Shown here piece by piece: positions 15,801 through 23,776 of a stretch of DNA of 33,862 nt. Every line of letters starts with the position of its first letter. Within the stretch, counting starts at the first letter, position 1. The position numbers and the translations under genes were made by a program. This DNA is from an uncultured Christensenellaceae bacterium (lineage in GTDB: Bacteria; Bacillota; Clostridia; Christensenellales; Pumilibacteraceae), in contig CAJUNM010000018.1 of NCBI GenBank assembly GCA_910587805.1, forward strand, positions 1 to 33,862, in the 5' to 3' direction. The notes under the pieces are model-generated. The model ran no database searches. It saw nothing but the letters and a program-made list of their open reading frames with translations, and was not told the origin of the DNA.

Positions 15801-17304
15801 TCACCCCGATTATCCGCTCGATACCGAAGCAACGCAGTACGTTTACGAACCGAAGTATATGGTGTCCAAAAAGGACAATATCAAGCTGTCTACGACAGGT
15901 ACGGATAAGAACGAGTGGAGCGTCGTCACCGCGCCCGAGAACATAAGCGACGGCAGGTACGAAGAGCAGGCGTTTATCGATCCCGAAACGGGCGAGCAGA
16001 TAGGAACGCTCAAGATCGATAAATGGACGTATCTCATCGACGGGCAGACGGGGACGATGTTGCACACGGCGTGGCGCGGCAGCGAAGTCCGTCCGCCGTC
16101 CGACAGCGCGCCCGACGTGTTCGTTATAGACACCGCGCGCGTGCAGCCGTTTAATTACTTTACGGTCACTACGCGTCACAGCCAAAACGACGACGCGCGC
16201 ATAACCTCGTACAGACTGTCCGTATCCGACGACAACGTTAATTACAACGTGGTTTCCCAAGGCAAGGACGAGGACGGCACTGGACTTAAGTATTCGGTTA
16301 TAAGCGGCAGCAAGGTCGCCACGCTCAAGTTCGATCAGGTCATGGGCAGGTATTGGAAGCTCGAGGCGTTCAAAACTTCGGGCAGGAATTTCACGATAGT
16401 ATCCGAACTCGATGCGGGCGTGCAATCGCAAACCCAACGCGTTATCGCGCCTACGAGTTCCAAGCTCTATACGTCCAAGGCGTGGAAAGATTCCAAGACC
16501 ATCGAGTCCGAGCCGAACGGATACTTAATAGCTCAAAAGAAAAATTCCAAAGCGGTGATCAGGTTCAAGGGCGACAGCTTCGCGCTGTATGCCGCGACGG
16601 GCGCGGGCTACGGATCGATAAAGATCAAGCTCGACGGCAAGCTCGTCACCACCGTTCCGCTTAATTCCGAAATAGAAGAATCGCGCAAGCTTGTGTTTAC
16701 CGCGGAACAACTGAATAAAAAGGAGCACACTGTGGAAATTATCACGCTTAATTCGAGCAAAGTCATGCTCAACGTTATAGGCATTCCGTACACGGCGGAG
16801 CTTATCAACGCGCCGAATATCTATCTCGAGCACAACCTCGCCGTTGCGCTGTCGGTATTCGTGGTGTTGTTCGCCGCGCTTTTGGCGCTCATTCTGTGCC
16901 TTGTGTTTATACCTAAGTTCCGCAACCTCGTGTTCGGAAACAAGGTCATGAAAAAGTACGACGAAATGAGCGAGCAAAAAAGCGCGAAACGCGCCGAGGA
17001 ACGCAAAACCGTCAAAGCGGCGCAGCCCGAAAAGAAAACCGAAAAGGATAAAAAGCCCGATCCACACGAGATAGTCGAGCGCAACCTCAAAGCGAAAAAA
17101 GCGGCGTCCGGAGAAAAACCCGTCGAGCATAAGCCCGCGGCACACGCCGCGCCGTCGGCGCAACACGCGACCGCCTCGCATCATGCGACCGCTGCGTCCG
17201 CGCACGCACCGAGCAAGCCGGCGGCAAGACCTACTGCCGCGGCGCGCCCTGCGCAGTCTGCCGCCAAACCCGAAAAGCGCGTGATCCCGCCTTCCAAAAA
17301 GTAG
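12865..17304 (+). CDS. M60-family (enhancin/mucinase-like) membrane-anchored metallopeptidase
   Basis: 1479 residues. An uncleaved N-terminal membrane helix (about 17-45) follows a basic leader. The ectodomain has the M60 entry motif TGLYLPAGE (240-248), the zinc site HEIGH (H512, E513, H516) and the third ligand E535 in GEVHNN, matching the HEXXH-(8-28)-E pattern. Known M60 enzymes cleave O-glycosylated mucins. Downstream are several beta-rich segments, including a discoidin/F5-8C-like module (about 1080-1180) and a galactose-binding-like module (about 1210-1320), probably for glycan binding. A second membrane helix (about 1325-1350) ends the ectodomain, followed by a roughly 129-residue Lys/Ala/Pro/His-rich tail predicted to be cytosolic. 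There is no LPXTG. It is the last gene of the GH78 unit, 27 nt after parA. Confidence 0.85.
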   Translation: MKQKANTKTKSMDKRKLIIITSCVAAALAVGIVLSIVLAVVLPLISGGKGYDSFRAPENALPTEEKFALQKYDYDSLSDVQVTMRADVMNVTKRDLPRPVPEIVSDDFSITYDTDTHELKAVYGELVKSSGTLKSASISFNPDAYPSPSKAVSSAAYAQAAAAAGVSEADYFSYFKYMLLTQGQHLAVEAQQMSANGTLTQEWLKKHPSADAQYGAVLGENNAVEKEITLDPLYRSAHATGLYLPAGELVTVKVEGLKAGEKISMIVGRQNSLAWRGAADAGAFNALTGGLKNVKAAPSDAFFIQADVLTANGDFFKYNSGDSTPYLQSQWKRQNTRAPWMSAEFVFDGNGEYKIGTAFGGIMHINPRNCYSHAKTTITGAVETPHYILGVTTPEYFDKYLRDAPGVVGVIDTENGQLIGPTGAMGTKAYLRQIKTEEADKLAMLWHSFFSVNESFTGGTYNRPNTVLFDQHVPAGAAVALGGYVYACPTGWYNTATNYRALLTGGQWGILHEIGHNHASSYGTFWGFGDGKEGEVHNNALTTLAYIMFCDLGTMRDANGNIPAEHGFVAHPYSSLSASISVMNKSYTDYSQNNYFEMLSMYSNIMHSFGAEKFYELLYTYKSRSAYLSDKRADYTYRCAMIYGMDFRTYFNKYYKANLNDDKFILNNADGTQSREILEMLDGLPEYEPIASYYAGGIDGVKTGGDYRIAFGDYAVFDLLNKTICALDTAESKGFEIIGIDQPEHGTVVDLGNGRYRYAFDKKYTGTFDKFSYYVKMKNADATVHKLDVHLRISYNSSRVSVYSGISDPGVSGAPLFESFDNLTAQMTPEYENSALPGVAAYSSAAGQVRIADFRWKSTVTGEVALAVAGSGSIALSVGSDFAAMERTNLIYSNGAANLGNASNADKFKHVMRVEKGNYYNIRLVTSNIRRLGQSTSASVVILQKNGEVCAEPAMDTDAVKKLWEEGARYANIPLAGVYHPDYPLDTEATQYVYEPKYMVSKKDNIKLSTTGTDKNEWSVVTAPENISDGRYEEQAFIDPETGEQIGTLKIDKWTYLIDGQTGTMLHTAWRGSEVRPPSDSAPDVFVIDTARVQPFNYFTVTTRHSQNDDARITSYRLSVSDDNVNYNVVSQGKDEDGTGLKYSVISGSKVATLKFDQVMGRYWKLEAFKTSGRNFTIVSELDAGVQSQTQRVIAPTSSKLYTSKAWKDSKTIESEPNGYLIAQKKNSKAVIRFKGDSFALYAATGAGYGSIKIKLDGKLVTTVPLNSEIEESRKLVFTAEQLNKKEHTVEIITLNSSKVMLNVIGIPYTAELINAPNIYLEHNLAVALSVFVVLFAALLALILCLVFIPKFRNLVFGNKVMKKYDEMSEQKSAKRAEERKTVKAAQPEKKTEKDKKPDPHEIVERNLKAKKAASGEKPVEHKPAAHAAPSAQHATASHHATAASAHAPSKPAARPTAAARPAQSAAKPEKRVIPPSKK

Positions 17305-17326
17305 ACCGACGACACGGCGTTTCATG

Positions 17327-17357
17327 CGGAGCGAGCATATATGCTCGCTCCGTTTTG
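17327..17357 (+). terminator. Terminator after the M60 gene
   Basis: A perfect 26-bp palindrome (17327-17352; arms cggagcgagcata and tatgctcgctccg) forms a long hairpin followed by TTTT. It closes the GH78-to-M60 operon. Confidence 0.9.
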
Positions 17358-17428
17358 TATGTATCGTATCGGATTGCGCGAGAAAAGCGCGTAATAGGTT
17401 AAAAAACGTACAATTTGCGTTACGGTAC

Positions 17429-17457
17429 TTGACATATTATCGGTTATATGGTAATAT
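17429..17457 (+). promoter_or_regulatory. Promoter of the GH3-GPH-GT2 operon
   Basis: TTGACA at 17429-17434, a 17-bp spacer and TAATAT at 17452-17457. The start site is expected near 17464, 46 nt before the ATG. Confidence 0.85.
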
Positions 17458-17509
17458 TACTGTACATATCTATTTTATTCTGTCTATATTTATAGGGAAA
17501 AGGAGAATG

Positions 17510-20035
17510 ATGGATAAACAGGAAATTATAAATAAAATGACGTTGCGGCAAAAAGCCGACTTCCTGACGGGTAAAGACTTTTGGCAGTCGCGCGACTACG
17601 AAGACCTTGGCGTAGCGAGCATGTTTTTGTCGGACGGACCGCACGGCATACGCAAGCAAGCCGCCGCGGCGGATCACCTCGGTCTCAATGCGAGCGTGCC
17701 CGCCACATGTTTTCCTACCGCCGCAGCTATGGCTAACGGTTGGAACGAAGCGCTCGGCGAGCTTATGGGCAAAGCGCTCGGCGCGGAAGCCAAGGCGCAA
17801 AACGTGAACGTGCTTTTAGGTCCGGGTACTTGCATGAAACGCAATCCGCGCTGCGGCAGAAACTTCGAGTATTTTTCGGAAGACCCGTATCTTGCCGGCA
17901 AGATGAGCGCGGCGTACATACGCGGTATACAGGAAAACGGCACTTCCGCGTGCATCAAGCATTTTGCGTGCAACAACCAAGAAGAACGGCGCATGGTGTC
18001 GGACTCCGTGCTCGACGAACGCACGTTGCGCGAGATATATCTGACGGCGTTCGAGATAGCCGTCAAGGAAGGCAAGACCAAATCGCTGATGACGTCGTAC
18101 AACCTCGTCAACGGCACGTTCGCGGACGAGAATATACATCTCATGCGCGAGATACTACGCGACGAATGGGGATTTAACGGCGTTATCGTGTCAGACTGGG
18201 CGGGCTGCAACGACCGCGTAGCCGCAGTCGTCGCGGGCAACGAGTTGGAAATGCCCGCCTGCCGCTACGGCGCCGACGATATAGTAAAGGCTGTCGAAGA
18301 CGGCTCGCTCGATATAAAGTACGTGGACGAGTGCGTCGACAGACTGCTCGACCTTATAGAAAGCACAAAGATCGAGGAAGGCGAACACACGTTCGACGTA
18401 GACGCGCATAACGATCTTGCGCGGCGTTGCGCCGAGGATAGTATTGTCCTTTTGAAAAACGACGGCACGCTCCCGCTCGACAGCAAGGTAAAGGTCGCGG
18501 TCATCGGCGACTTTGCGCAAAACCCGAGGTATCAGGGCGCGGGTTCGTCCATAGTCAATCCTACGGTGCTCAATAAGTTCACCGAGATCACGAAACGTCC
18601 CGAGCCTAAAAACAAACCTTACGTTCAAGGCGTAGTCACTGTTGCCGGCGAGGTGAAAATCCCCGTAGTCGAGACCATTGTCGAGGATCTGCACGAATAC
18701 ACGCTCAACATAACGGGCTATGAAAAAGGTTTCGACCGTTACGGCAAAAAGAATAACGGCTTGATCAAAAAAGCCGTCAAGCTTACCGAAAAATCGGACG
18801 TTGCGCTGCTGTTCCTCGGGCTTGACGAGGTGAGCGAAGCGGAAGGTTTGGACAGAGAGCATATCCGCATAAACGATAATCAGATAGAATTGTACAAGGC
18901 GCTCAAGGCGACCGGCAAAAAGATAGCGGTCGTGCTCGCCTGCGGCAGCGCGGTCGAACTCGAGTTTTTGCGCGACGCGAATGCGTTCGTGTATGCGTGC
19001 TTGTCCGGTCAGGCTTGCGCCGACGCGATCTTGAACATCGTAACGGGCAAAGTCAATCCCTCGGGTAAGCTTGCTGAAACGTTCCCCGTAAAGTACGACG
19101 ACGTTTCCACGTCAAACTACTTCCCCGGCAAGAAAATGACGGTCGAGTACCGCGAAGGTCCGTACATAGGCTATCGGTATTTCGATACCGCGGGCGTAGA
19201 GGTGGAATATCCGTTCGGTTACGGATTGAGCTACACTACGTTTGAGTACTCGGATATAAAAGTAGATAAAACGGGCGTGTCGTTTACCGTGACCAACACG
19301 GGCGAGCGCGACGGCGCGGAGATCTCGCAGCTTTACGTAGGCAAAGCGGACGGCAAGATATTCAGACCTAAAAAGGAGCTTAAAGGCTTTGCGAAAACGT
19401 TTATCAAAGCGGGAGAAAGCGCAAAGGTCACTATCCCGTTCGACGATAAAACGTTCCGCTACTTTAACGTAAAAACAAATAAATGGGAGATAGAGGACGG
19501 CAAGTACGAGCTATACGTCGGTAAGAGCATAAAAGACATCGTGCTCGAAGGCGAAATAACTCAAGTCGGCACTACCGACGAAATGCCGTACGATCCCGAG
19601 ACGATCCCGTCGTATTACAGCGGCGACGTTAAGCGTGTGAGCGACGACGAATTCAAAACGCTCATAGGCAGAGACATTCCCGACCCCGAATATAAGTTCT
19701 ACAAAAAGAACAGAATGGTCATTCACGAAAATTGCACGATCGCCGATCTTCGGTATTCGCGCGGGTGGACGGGCAGGCTGTTCTCCGGCGCGATACGTTT
19801 CGCCATAAGCCTGTGCAGAGGTTTCGGCATGCGCACTCAGGCAAACACGCTCGTCATGGGCATGCTGCACCAACCCGTGCGAGGCATGAGCAAATTCGTA
19901 GGCTTTACCCGCCGCAAGATGGAAGGACTTTTGATGATGTTCAACGGACATTTCTGGAAAGGCTTGCACATGTTTTGCAGCAAGGAAAAAGCCAAAAAAG
20001 ACAAAAAAGTAAAATCGACCGAGGAGGCAAAATAA
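17510..20035 (+). CDS. GH3 family beta-glucosidase
   Basis: 841 residues, no signal peptide, so cytosolic. The (beta/alpha)8 domain includes GPGTCMKRNPRCGRNFEYFSEDP, IKHFACNNQE and the nucleophile motif VSDW (D229). The second domain (IVLLKNDGTLPL, then LGLDEVSEAEGLDRE) supplies a probable acid/base glutamate, and a fibronectin-III-like domain follows (VSFTVTNTGERDGAEISQLY). A further roughly 120-residue C-terminal extension ends in a Lys-rich tail. The enzyme hydrolyses terminal beta-linked glucose or related sugars from oligosaccharides, with retention. I choose the ATG at 17510 over the adjacent one at 17507 because AGGAG (17501-17505) is otherwise too close. The symporter gene follows after 3 nt, with its ribosome site inside the end of this gene; together they import and cleave a glycoside. 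Confidence 0.93.
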   Translation: MDKQEIINKMTLRQKADFLTGKDFWQSRDYEDLGVASMFLSDGPHGIRKQAAAADHLGLNASVPATCFPTAAAMANGWNEALGELMGKALGAEAKAQNVNVLLGPGTCMKRNPRCGRNFEYFSEDPYLAGKMSAAYIRGIQENGTSACIKHFACNNQEERRMVSDSVLDERTLREIYLTAFEIAVKEGKTKSLMTSYNLVNGTFADENIHLMREILRDEWGFNGVIVSDWAGCNDRVAAVVAGNELEMPACRYGADDIVKAVEDGSLDIKYVDECVDRLLDLIESTKIEEGEHTFDVDAHNDLARRCAEDSIVLLKNDGTLPLDSKVKVAVIGDFAQNPRYQGAGSSIVNPTVLNKFTEITKRPEPKNKPYVQGVVTVAGEVKIPVVETIVEDLHEYTLNITGYEKGFDRYGKKNNGLIKKAVKLTEKSDVALLFLGLDEVSEAEGLDREHIRINDNQIELYKALKATGKKIAVVLACGSAVELEFLRDANAFVYACLSGQACADAILNIVTGKVNPSGKLAETFPVKYDDVSTSNYFPGKKMTVEYREGPYIGYRYFDTAGVEVEYPFGYGLSYTTFEYSDIKVDKTGVSFTVTNTGERDGAEISQLYVGKADGKIFRPKKELKGFAKTFIKAGESAKVTIPFDDKTFRYFNVKTNKWEIEDGKYELYVGKSIKDIVLEGEITQVGTTDEMPYDPETIPSYYSGDVKRVSDDEFKTLIGRDIPDPEYKFYKKNRMVIHENCTIADLRYSRGWTGRLFSGAIRFAISLCRGFGMRTQANTLVMGMLHQPVRGMSKFVGFTRRKMEGLLMMFNGHFWKGLHMFCSKEKAKKDKKVKSTEEAK

Positions 20036-20038
20036 AAT

Positions 20039-22138
20039 ATGGCTGAAAATACTGAAAAGAAAGCCAAAAAGAGTTTCTTTGAAAGCCCGATCATGCGCAG
20101 TGCGGTGAAATCGGCTAACACAAAGATCTTCCCCGAAGGCGGATTGGGTTACTTCATCGGACCGACGTTCGCATTGCTCGCGAACTCCATCCTTTCGAGT
20201 AACTACAACCGTTACATGTCCGACGTATTGAAGATCAGTACTTGGGGCAATTGGGGAAGCATTATATTCCAATGGCTGCCGGTTATATCGGTTGTGTTCG
20301 TAGTACTCGGTAATATTCTTATAGGGCGATTGATGGACAGATGCAAGACCAAAGCGGGCAAATCGCGCCCGCTGCTCTTGCTGGCATTGCCGATAATGCT
20401 GTTGGCTCTGCTCTTGCTGTTTATCGTGTTCCCGTTCCCGGGCGATGACGGAACAAAGCAGATCGTTGCAGTTGTATGTATAATGTTCGGCTATAATATA
20501 TGGTTCGGCTTTGCATATCCGTTCTACTACACGCCGCATGCGTCGCTCGTTAACCTTTCGACTCGTAACAGCAAGGACCGCGGACTTTTGGCGACAATAT
20601 CCAACGCGACCAGCCTTGCGGCTATGGGCTTAAGCTCCATGATATTGCCGTATTTGAACGGCTATCTGTTTGCGTCGAAGGTTTCCGTCGAAACGTCGTT
20701 CAGTATTTGGTATTGGATAGCGATCGGATTGGTTATACTCGCGGCGATCGGCGTAATAATGGAATTCTACTTTACTCGCGAGCGCGTTACCGAGGAATCG
20801 TTCAATAACGCGACCGCCGAGGAAGTTAAAAAAGTTCCGCTTATAGAACAGGTAAAAGTCTGTTTTAAGGATAAGTATTGGTGGATAATGGTCGCCTTCT
20901 TCTTCCTTTATCAGCTCGGCGGTTTGCTTAAAAATACTTCGCAGACATACTATTGTATGCTCATGTTCTCGGACGCCGAGGGCACGTTCAATTCGCAAAT
21001 AGGCGGTAACTATCAGGGCACGCTGTCGATCATAGGCGCAATACCTACGGCGATAGGAATGGTGCTTGCATGGCCGCTTTCCAATAAGATAGGCAAGGGC
21101 AAAGCGATACTTTGCGGCGCGATACTTGCAGCGGTCGGCGGCGCGATAGGCTTTATCGCTCCGACAAACTTCTATGTTGTAACAACGTCGTTTGTGATCA
21201 AGGCGCTCGGTTCGACGCCAGCGATGTATTTGTCGCTCGCGCTCCTCGCCGACACTCTCGATCATCAAGAGGCTATGCACGGCATTCGTACCGACGGTTT
21301 TACTATGACGGTGTACGGCGCTATCATGGCGGGCATGACCGGTATTGCGACCGGTATACTCAATATGGTTTTGAGTTCGCTCGATTACAACTCGCATCTT
21401 ACAGAAAAGATGGTGGAAAATGCGGAAGGCGTACTCGAAAAAGTGCAGTTTATCGATTACACCAATGTTGTTCCCGCTAATATACAGGTCGCAATGGGCG
21501 GTTTGTTTATCGGCGGCGAAACGCTTTGCTATCTCGTTATAGCCATTGTGTTCATATTCATGGGCGTGGAGAAGTTCGGCAAGTTCGACTTCAAAGCTAT
21601 TGTCAAAGACCAGCGCGCCAAGGCGCTCGCCGAGGGCAAGAGCTATGTCGATCCCAAGACCGCGCTCAAGCTCCAAGAGGAAGAATCGAACGAGCAAGCC
21701 GAGCAGCGTCGTATAGAAGCGCTCAAAGCCAAGTGCGAAAAGAACAACCTTAACTTCGAGGAAGAGAACGCAAAGGTGCTCAAAGCGCGCGAGGATAAAA
21801 AAGCTGCCGCCGAGGCGAAGAAAGCCGCCAAGGAAGCCGCGAAACAAGCCAAGCTCGACGCAATGACGCCCGAACAGCGTGCCGCGTACGAGCAAAAGCT
21901 CGCCGCAAAAGCCGAAAAGCAGCTCAAGCGCGATACCGCACGGCTCGAGGAATTCAACAAGCTGCGCTCCGCGATGGGTCGCACCGAGGTAACGCTCGAG
22001 GACGAGGAAGTTCCTGTAGAGGAGACGACGCCCGTCGCGCCCGACGCCGAGCCTTCAACAACGGAAATAGACAATGTAACCGATTCGTCGAGGGAGGGGG
22101 ACGACACTCAGGAGAATAAGGACGGCGCTATCGAATAA
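20039..22138 (+). CDS. GPH-family (MFS) glycoside/cation symporter with long charged tail
   Basis: 699 residues. The first 515 or so contain about 12 hydrophobic helices with GPH features: an N-terminal FIGPTFALLAN region, GRLMDRCKTKAGKSRPLLL in the first cytosolic loop, and a central cytosolic loop between the two six-helix halves. GPH symporters import glycosides or oligosaccharides with sodium or protons. The last roughly 180 residues form a cytosolic, highly charged coiled coil (repeats of AKKAAKEAAKQAK and EEENAKVLKAREDKKAAAE) ending in an acidic Thr/Ser-rich stretch. A typical GPH protein stops near 450-500 residues, so the tail is an unusual addition. An AGGAGG site lies in the end of the GH3 gene. 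It probably supplies the GH3 enzyme with substrate. Confidence 0.88.
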   Translation: MAENTEKKAKKSFFESPIMRSAVKSANTKIFPEGGLGYFIGPTFALLANSILSSNYNRYMSDVLKISTWGNWGSIIFQWLPVISVVFVVLGNILIGRLMDRCKTKAGKSRPLLLLALPIMLLALLLLFIVFPFPGDDGTKQIVAVVCIMFGYNIWFGFAYPFYYTPHASLVNLSTRNSKDRGLLATISNATSLAAMGLSSMILPYLNGYLFASKVSVETSFSIWYWIAIGLVILAAIGVIMEFYFTRERVTEESFNNATAEEVKKVPLIEQVKVCFKDKYWWIMVAFFFLYQLGGLLKNTSQTYYCMLMFSDAEGTFNSQIGGNYQGTLSIIGAIPTAIGMVLAWPLSNKIGKGKAILCGAILAAVGGAIGFIAPTNFYVVTTSFVIKALGSTPAMYLSLALLADTLDHQEAMHGIRTDGFTMTVYGAIMAGMTGIATGILNMVLSSLDYNSHLTEKMVENAEGVLEKVQFIDYTNVVPANIQVAMGGLFIGGETLCYLVIAIVFIFMGVEKFGKFDFKAIVKDQRAKALAEGKSYVDPKTALKLQEEESNEQAEQRRIEALKAKCEKNNLNFEEENAKVLKAREDKKAAAEAKKAAKEAAKQAKLDAMTPEQRAAYEQKLAAKAEKQLKRDTARLEEFNKLRSAMGRTEVTLEDEEVPVEETTPVAPDAEPSTTEIDNVTDSSREGDDTQENKDGAIE

Positions 22139-22149
22139 GCGCGCATAAC

Positions 22150-23172
22150 ATGAAACTCATTACCTTTACCGTCCCTTGCTACAACTCGCAAGGCTACATG
22201 AAAAAATGTATAGACAGTCTGCTGACGGGCGGCGACGACGTGGAGATCGTAATAGTAAACGACGGTTCTCACGACGATACGCCGCTCATCGCAGCGGACT
22301 ATGCCGAAAAATACCCGAACATCGTCAAAGTCGTCGATAAGGAAAACGGCGGGCACGGCTCGGGCATAAACGCAGGCTTGAAACAGGCGACGGGGCTTTA
22401 TTTCAAAGTAATCGACTCCGACGATTGGGTCAATCCCGACGCGTTGGCAAAGCTCATTCAAACCATAAAAGACCACATACAAGCGGACGAATTGCCGGAT
22501 CTTTATATAACGAATTTTGTATATTGCAAGGTCGGAGAAAAAGAGTACGTCAGTTCGTACGAGACGAAAATGCCCGAGGGCAAGATGATCGCTTGGGATA
22601 AGATCAAGCGGTTTAAGTACGCGCATATGCTGTTGATGCACGCGCTCATGTACAGGCTGGACAAGCTCAAAGAGAGTAAGGTCGTTTTGCCCGAGCATAC
22701 GTTCTATGTGGACAATCTCTACGCGTATCAGCCCATGCCGTATACGCGCAAGATATTCTATCTCAACGTAAATCTGTATTGCTACTATATCGGCAGGTCG
22801 GATCAGTCGGTCAACAGCAAAAACATAGTCGCGCGGTACGATCAGCAGATTCGCGTCATGCGGCATATGGTCGACGCGCATAAGCTTTCGGAAGTAAACA
22901 GCCAGCCTAAAGGTCTTAAGCGGTACATGCGGCATACGCTCAATTGCGTTATGATAACTACGGTGTTCTTTACGGGCGCGGAAAATACGCCCGAACGCAA
23001 AAAGGCTCTCGCCGAGCTTTGGGAATATATCAAAGCTCACGACAAAAAAATGTATAAGTTTTTGCGTTGGCATTCGTATACAACCTTCGCGTACATGTTC
23101 GATTGGCGAGTGCGCAGTAAGGTCATGTGGTGGTTCTATAAGCATTATTGCAATACTCTGCACTTGGGTTAA
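22150..23172 (+). CDS. GT2 family glycosyltransferase
   Basis: 340 residues. The GT-A core starts ITFTVPCYNSQGYMKKCIDSLL, continues EIVIVNDGSHDDT and reaches the metal and nucleotide-sugar motif DSDDW (89-93). The second half (YVDNLYAYQP and an aromatic, Lys/Arg-rich end with FLRWHSYTTFAYMF) has no clear membrane helix, so the enzyme probably acts at the cytosolic membrane surface on a cell-envelope polymer or lipid-linked sugar. Donor and acceptor cannot be told from sequence. It follows the symporter by 11 nt in the same direction. Its ribosome site is weak (ATAAGCGCGC), so expression may rely on coupling to the upstream gene. Confidence 0.88.
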   Translation: MKLITFTVPCYNSQGYMKKCIDSLLTGGDDVEIVIVNDGSHDDTPLIAADYAEKYPNIVKVVDKENGGHGSGINAGLKQATGLYFKVIDSDDWVNPDALAKLIQTIKDHIQADELPDLYITNFVYCKVGEKEYVSSYETKMPEGKMIAWDKIKRFKYAHMLLMHALMYRLDKLKESKVVLPEHTFYVDNLYAYQPMPYTRKIFYLNVNLYCYYIGRSDQSVNSKNIVARYDQQIRVMRHMVDAHKLSEVNSQPKGLKRYMRHTLNCVMITTVFFTGAENTPERKKALAELWEYIKAHDKKMYKFLRWHSYTTFAYMFDWRVRSKVMWWFYKHYCNTLHLG

Positions 23173-23184
23173 ACGGAGATTAAC

Positions 23185-23475
23185 ATGGACAAACAAAGCG
23201 TGGAATACGTAATACAAAAACTCGTCGGTAAGCTCGAAGCGGGCGAAAACCTGACGGTGCTCGAGGACGATATTATTTCGACTAACCGCGCCGTATGCAA
23301 TGCGGCAAACGATTACGACAGAGCGTATTTGCGCTATGTAAAAACGTCCTCGCGATACCGCGAGTCCCGCAAGTTCGTGGAAAAGCACACGCCCAAAACC
23401 AACTCGCGCGTCGAGACGCTAAAGAACGAACTCACCGCGCAGCTCGTATACTTGTGCGATCTTTATAATAATTAA
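23185..23475 (+). CDS. Small protein of unknown function
   Basis: 96 residues, mostly helical and charged, with no membrane segment or known motif. It starts MDKQSVEYVIQKLVGKLEAGE, has a central region rich in Asp/Tyr/Arg (NDYDRAYLRYVKTSSRYRESR) and ends in LVYLCDLYNN. A good ribosome site (GGAG) lies 6-7 nt before the ATG. It follows the GT2 gene by 12 nt and precedes the operon terminator, so it is the last gene of the GH3 operon. Codon use matches its neighbours, which argues that it is a real gene. Confidence 0.7.
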   Translation: MDKQSVEYVIQKLVGKLEAGENLTVLEDDIISTNRAVCNAANDYDRAYLRYVKTSSRYRESRKFVEKHTPKTNSRVETLKNELTAQLVYLCDLYNN

Positions 23476-23513
23476 GAATTTTCAATTTTTTGATTTCGTT
23501 ACCGTTATTTATG

Positions 23514-23546
23514 GAGTAAGCGTCGGAAACGGCGCTTACTCTTTTT
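23514..23546 (+). terminator. Terminator of the GH3-GPH-GT2 operon
   Basis: Arms GAGTAAGCG (23514-23522) and CGCTTACTC (23533-23541) pair perfectly over 9 bp and are followed by five T. Confidence 0.9.
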
Positions 23547-23552
23547 ATTAAA

Positions 23553-23586
23553 GTTGAGATTCCTCGTTGCACTCGGAATGACAAAA
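23553..23586. repeat. Interspersed repeat fragment (GAGATTCCTCG...CGGAATGACA type)
   Basis: The sequence gagattcctcgttgcactc followed by ggaatgaca has the form of the dispersed intergenic repeat whose reverse translation gives the spurious peptide VIPSATRNL. A degenerate second copy (tttcctcg...ctcggaat) lies near 23797-23818. Confidence 0.65.
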
Positions 23587-23640
23587 GAAGTAGCCCCTTT
23601 TGTCGGCTGCACCGACATTTTCCCCGAGAGGGGACAACGA
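23586..23640. repeat. Nested palindromic repeat (TGTCGG...CCGACA within CCCC...GGGG)
   Basis: TGTCGG and CCGACA flank a 5-base loop, and the whole is bracketed by GCCCC upstream and CGAGAGGGG downstream. It is part of the same intergenic repeat cluster. Confidence 0.55.
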
Positions 23641-23663
23641 GAAAACCGCTTGCACGGCATTAG

Positions 23664-23716
23664 GGTTGAGATTCTTCGGCATGCGAGCGTTTTCTGTGTG
23701 CCGAAAAATCTCAACC
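23664..23716. repeat. 53-bp imperfect hairpin repeat (MITE/REP-like)
   Basis: Arms 23664-23681 and 23699-23716 are complementary at 17 of 18 positions around a 17-nt loop. The arm starts with GGTTGAGATTCTTCGG, which resembles the GTTGAGATTCCTCG repeat at 23553. No coding capacity. Confidence 0.75.
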
Positions 23717-23726
23717 GATAAAAAGT

Positions 23727-23776
23727 CCTCTCCTTTTGGAGAGGGTGGGCGCGCGGTAGCGCGCTCGGGAGAGGTT
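23727..23776. repeat. Compound palindromic repeat
   Basis: CCTCTCC-tttt-GGAGAGG (23727-23744) is followed by GCGCGC-ggta-GCGCGC (23749-23764) and then CGGGAGAGG, which can alternatively pair with the first CCTCTCC. The layout is that of a dispersed intergenic palindrome, not of a terminator, since no T-run follows. Confidence 0.65.

Noticed and set aside
17324..17509. N-terminal extension of the GH3 protein from 17324
   Set aside because: That stretch contains the M60 terminator and the GH3 promoter; the ribosome site supports a start at 17510.
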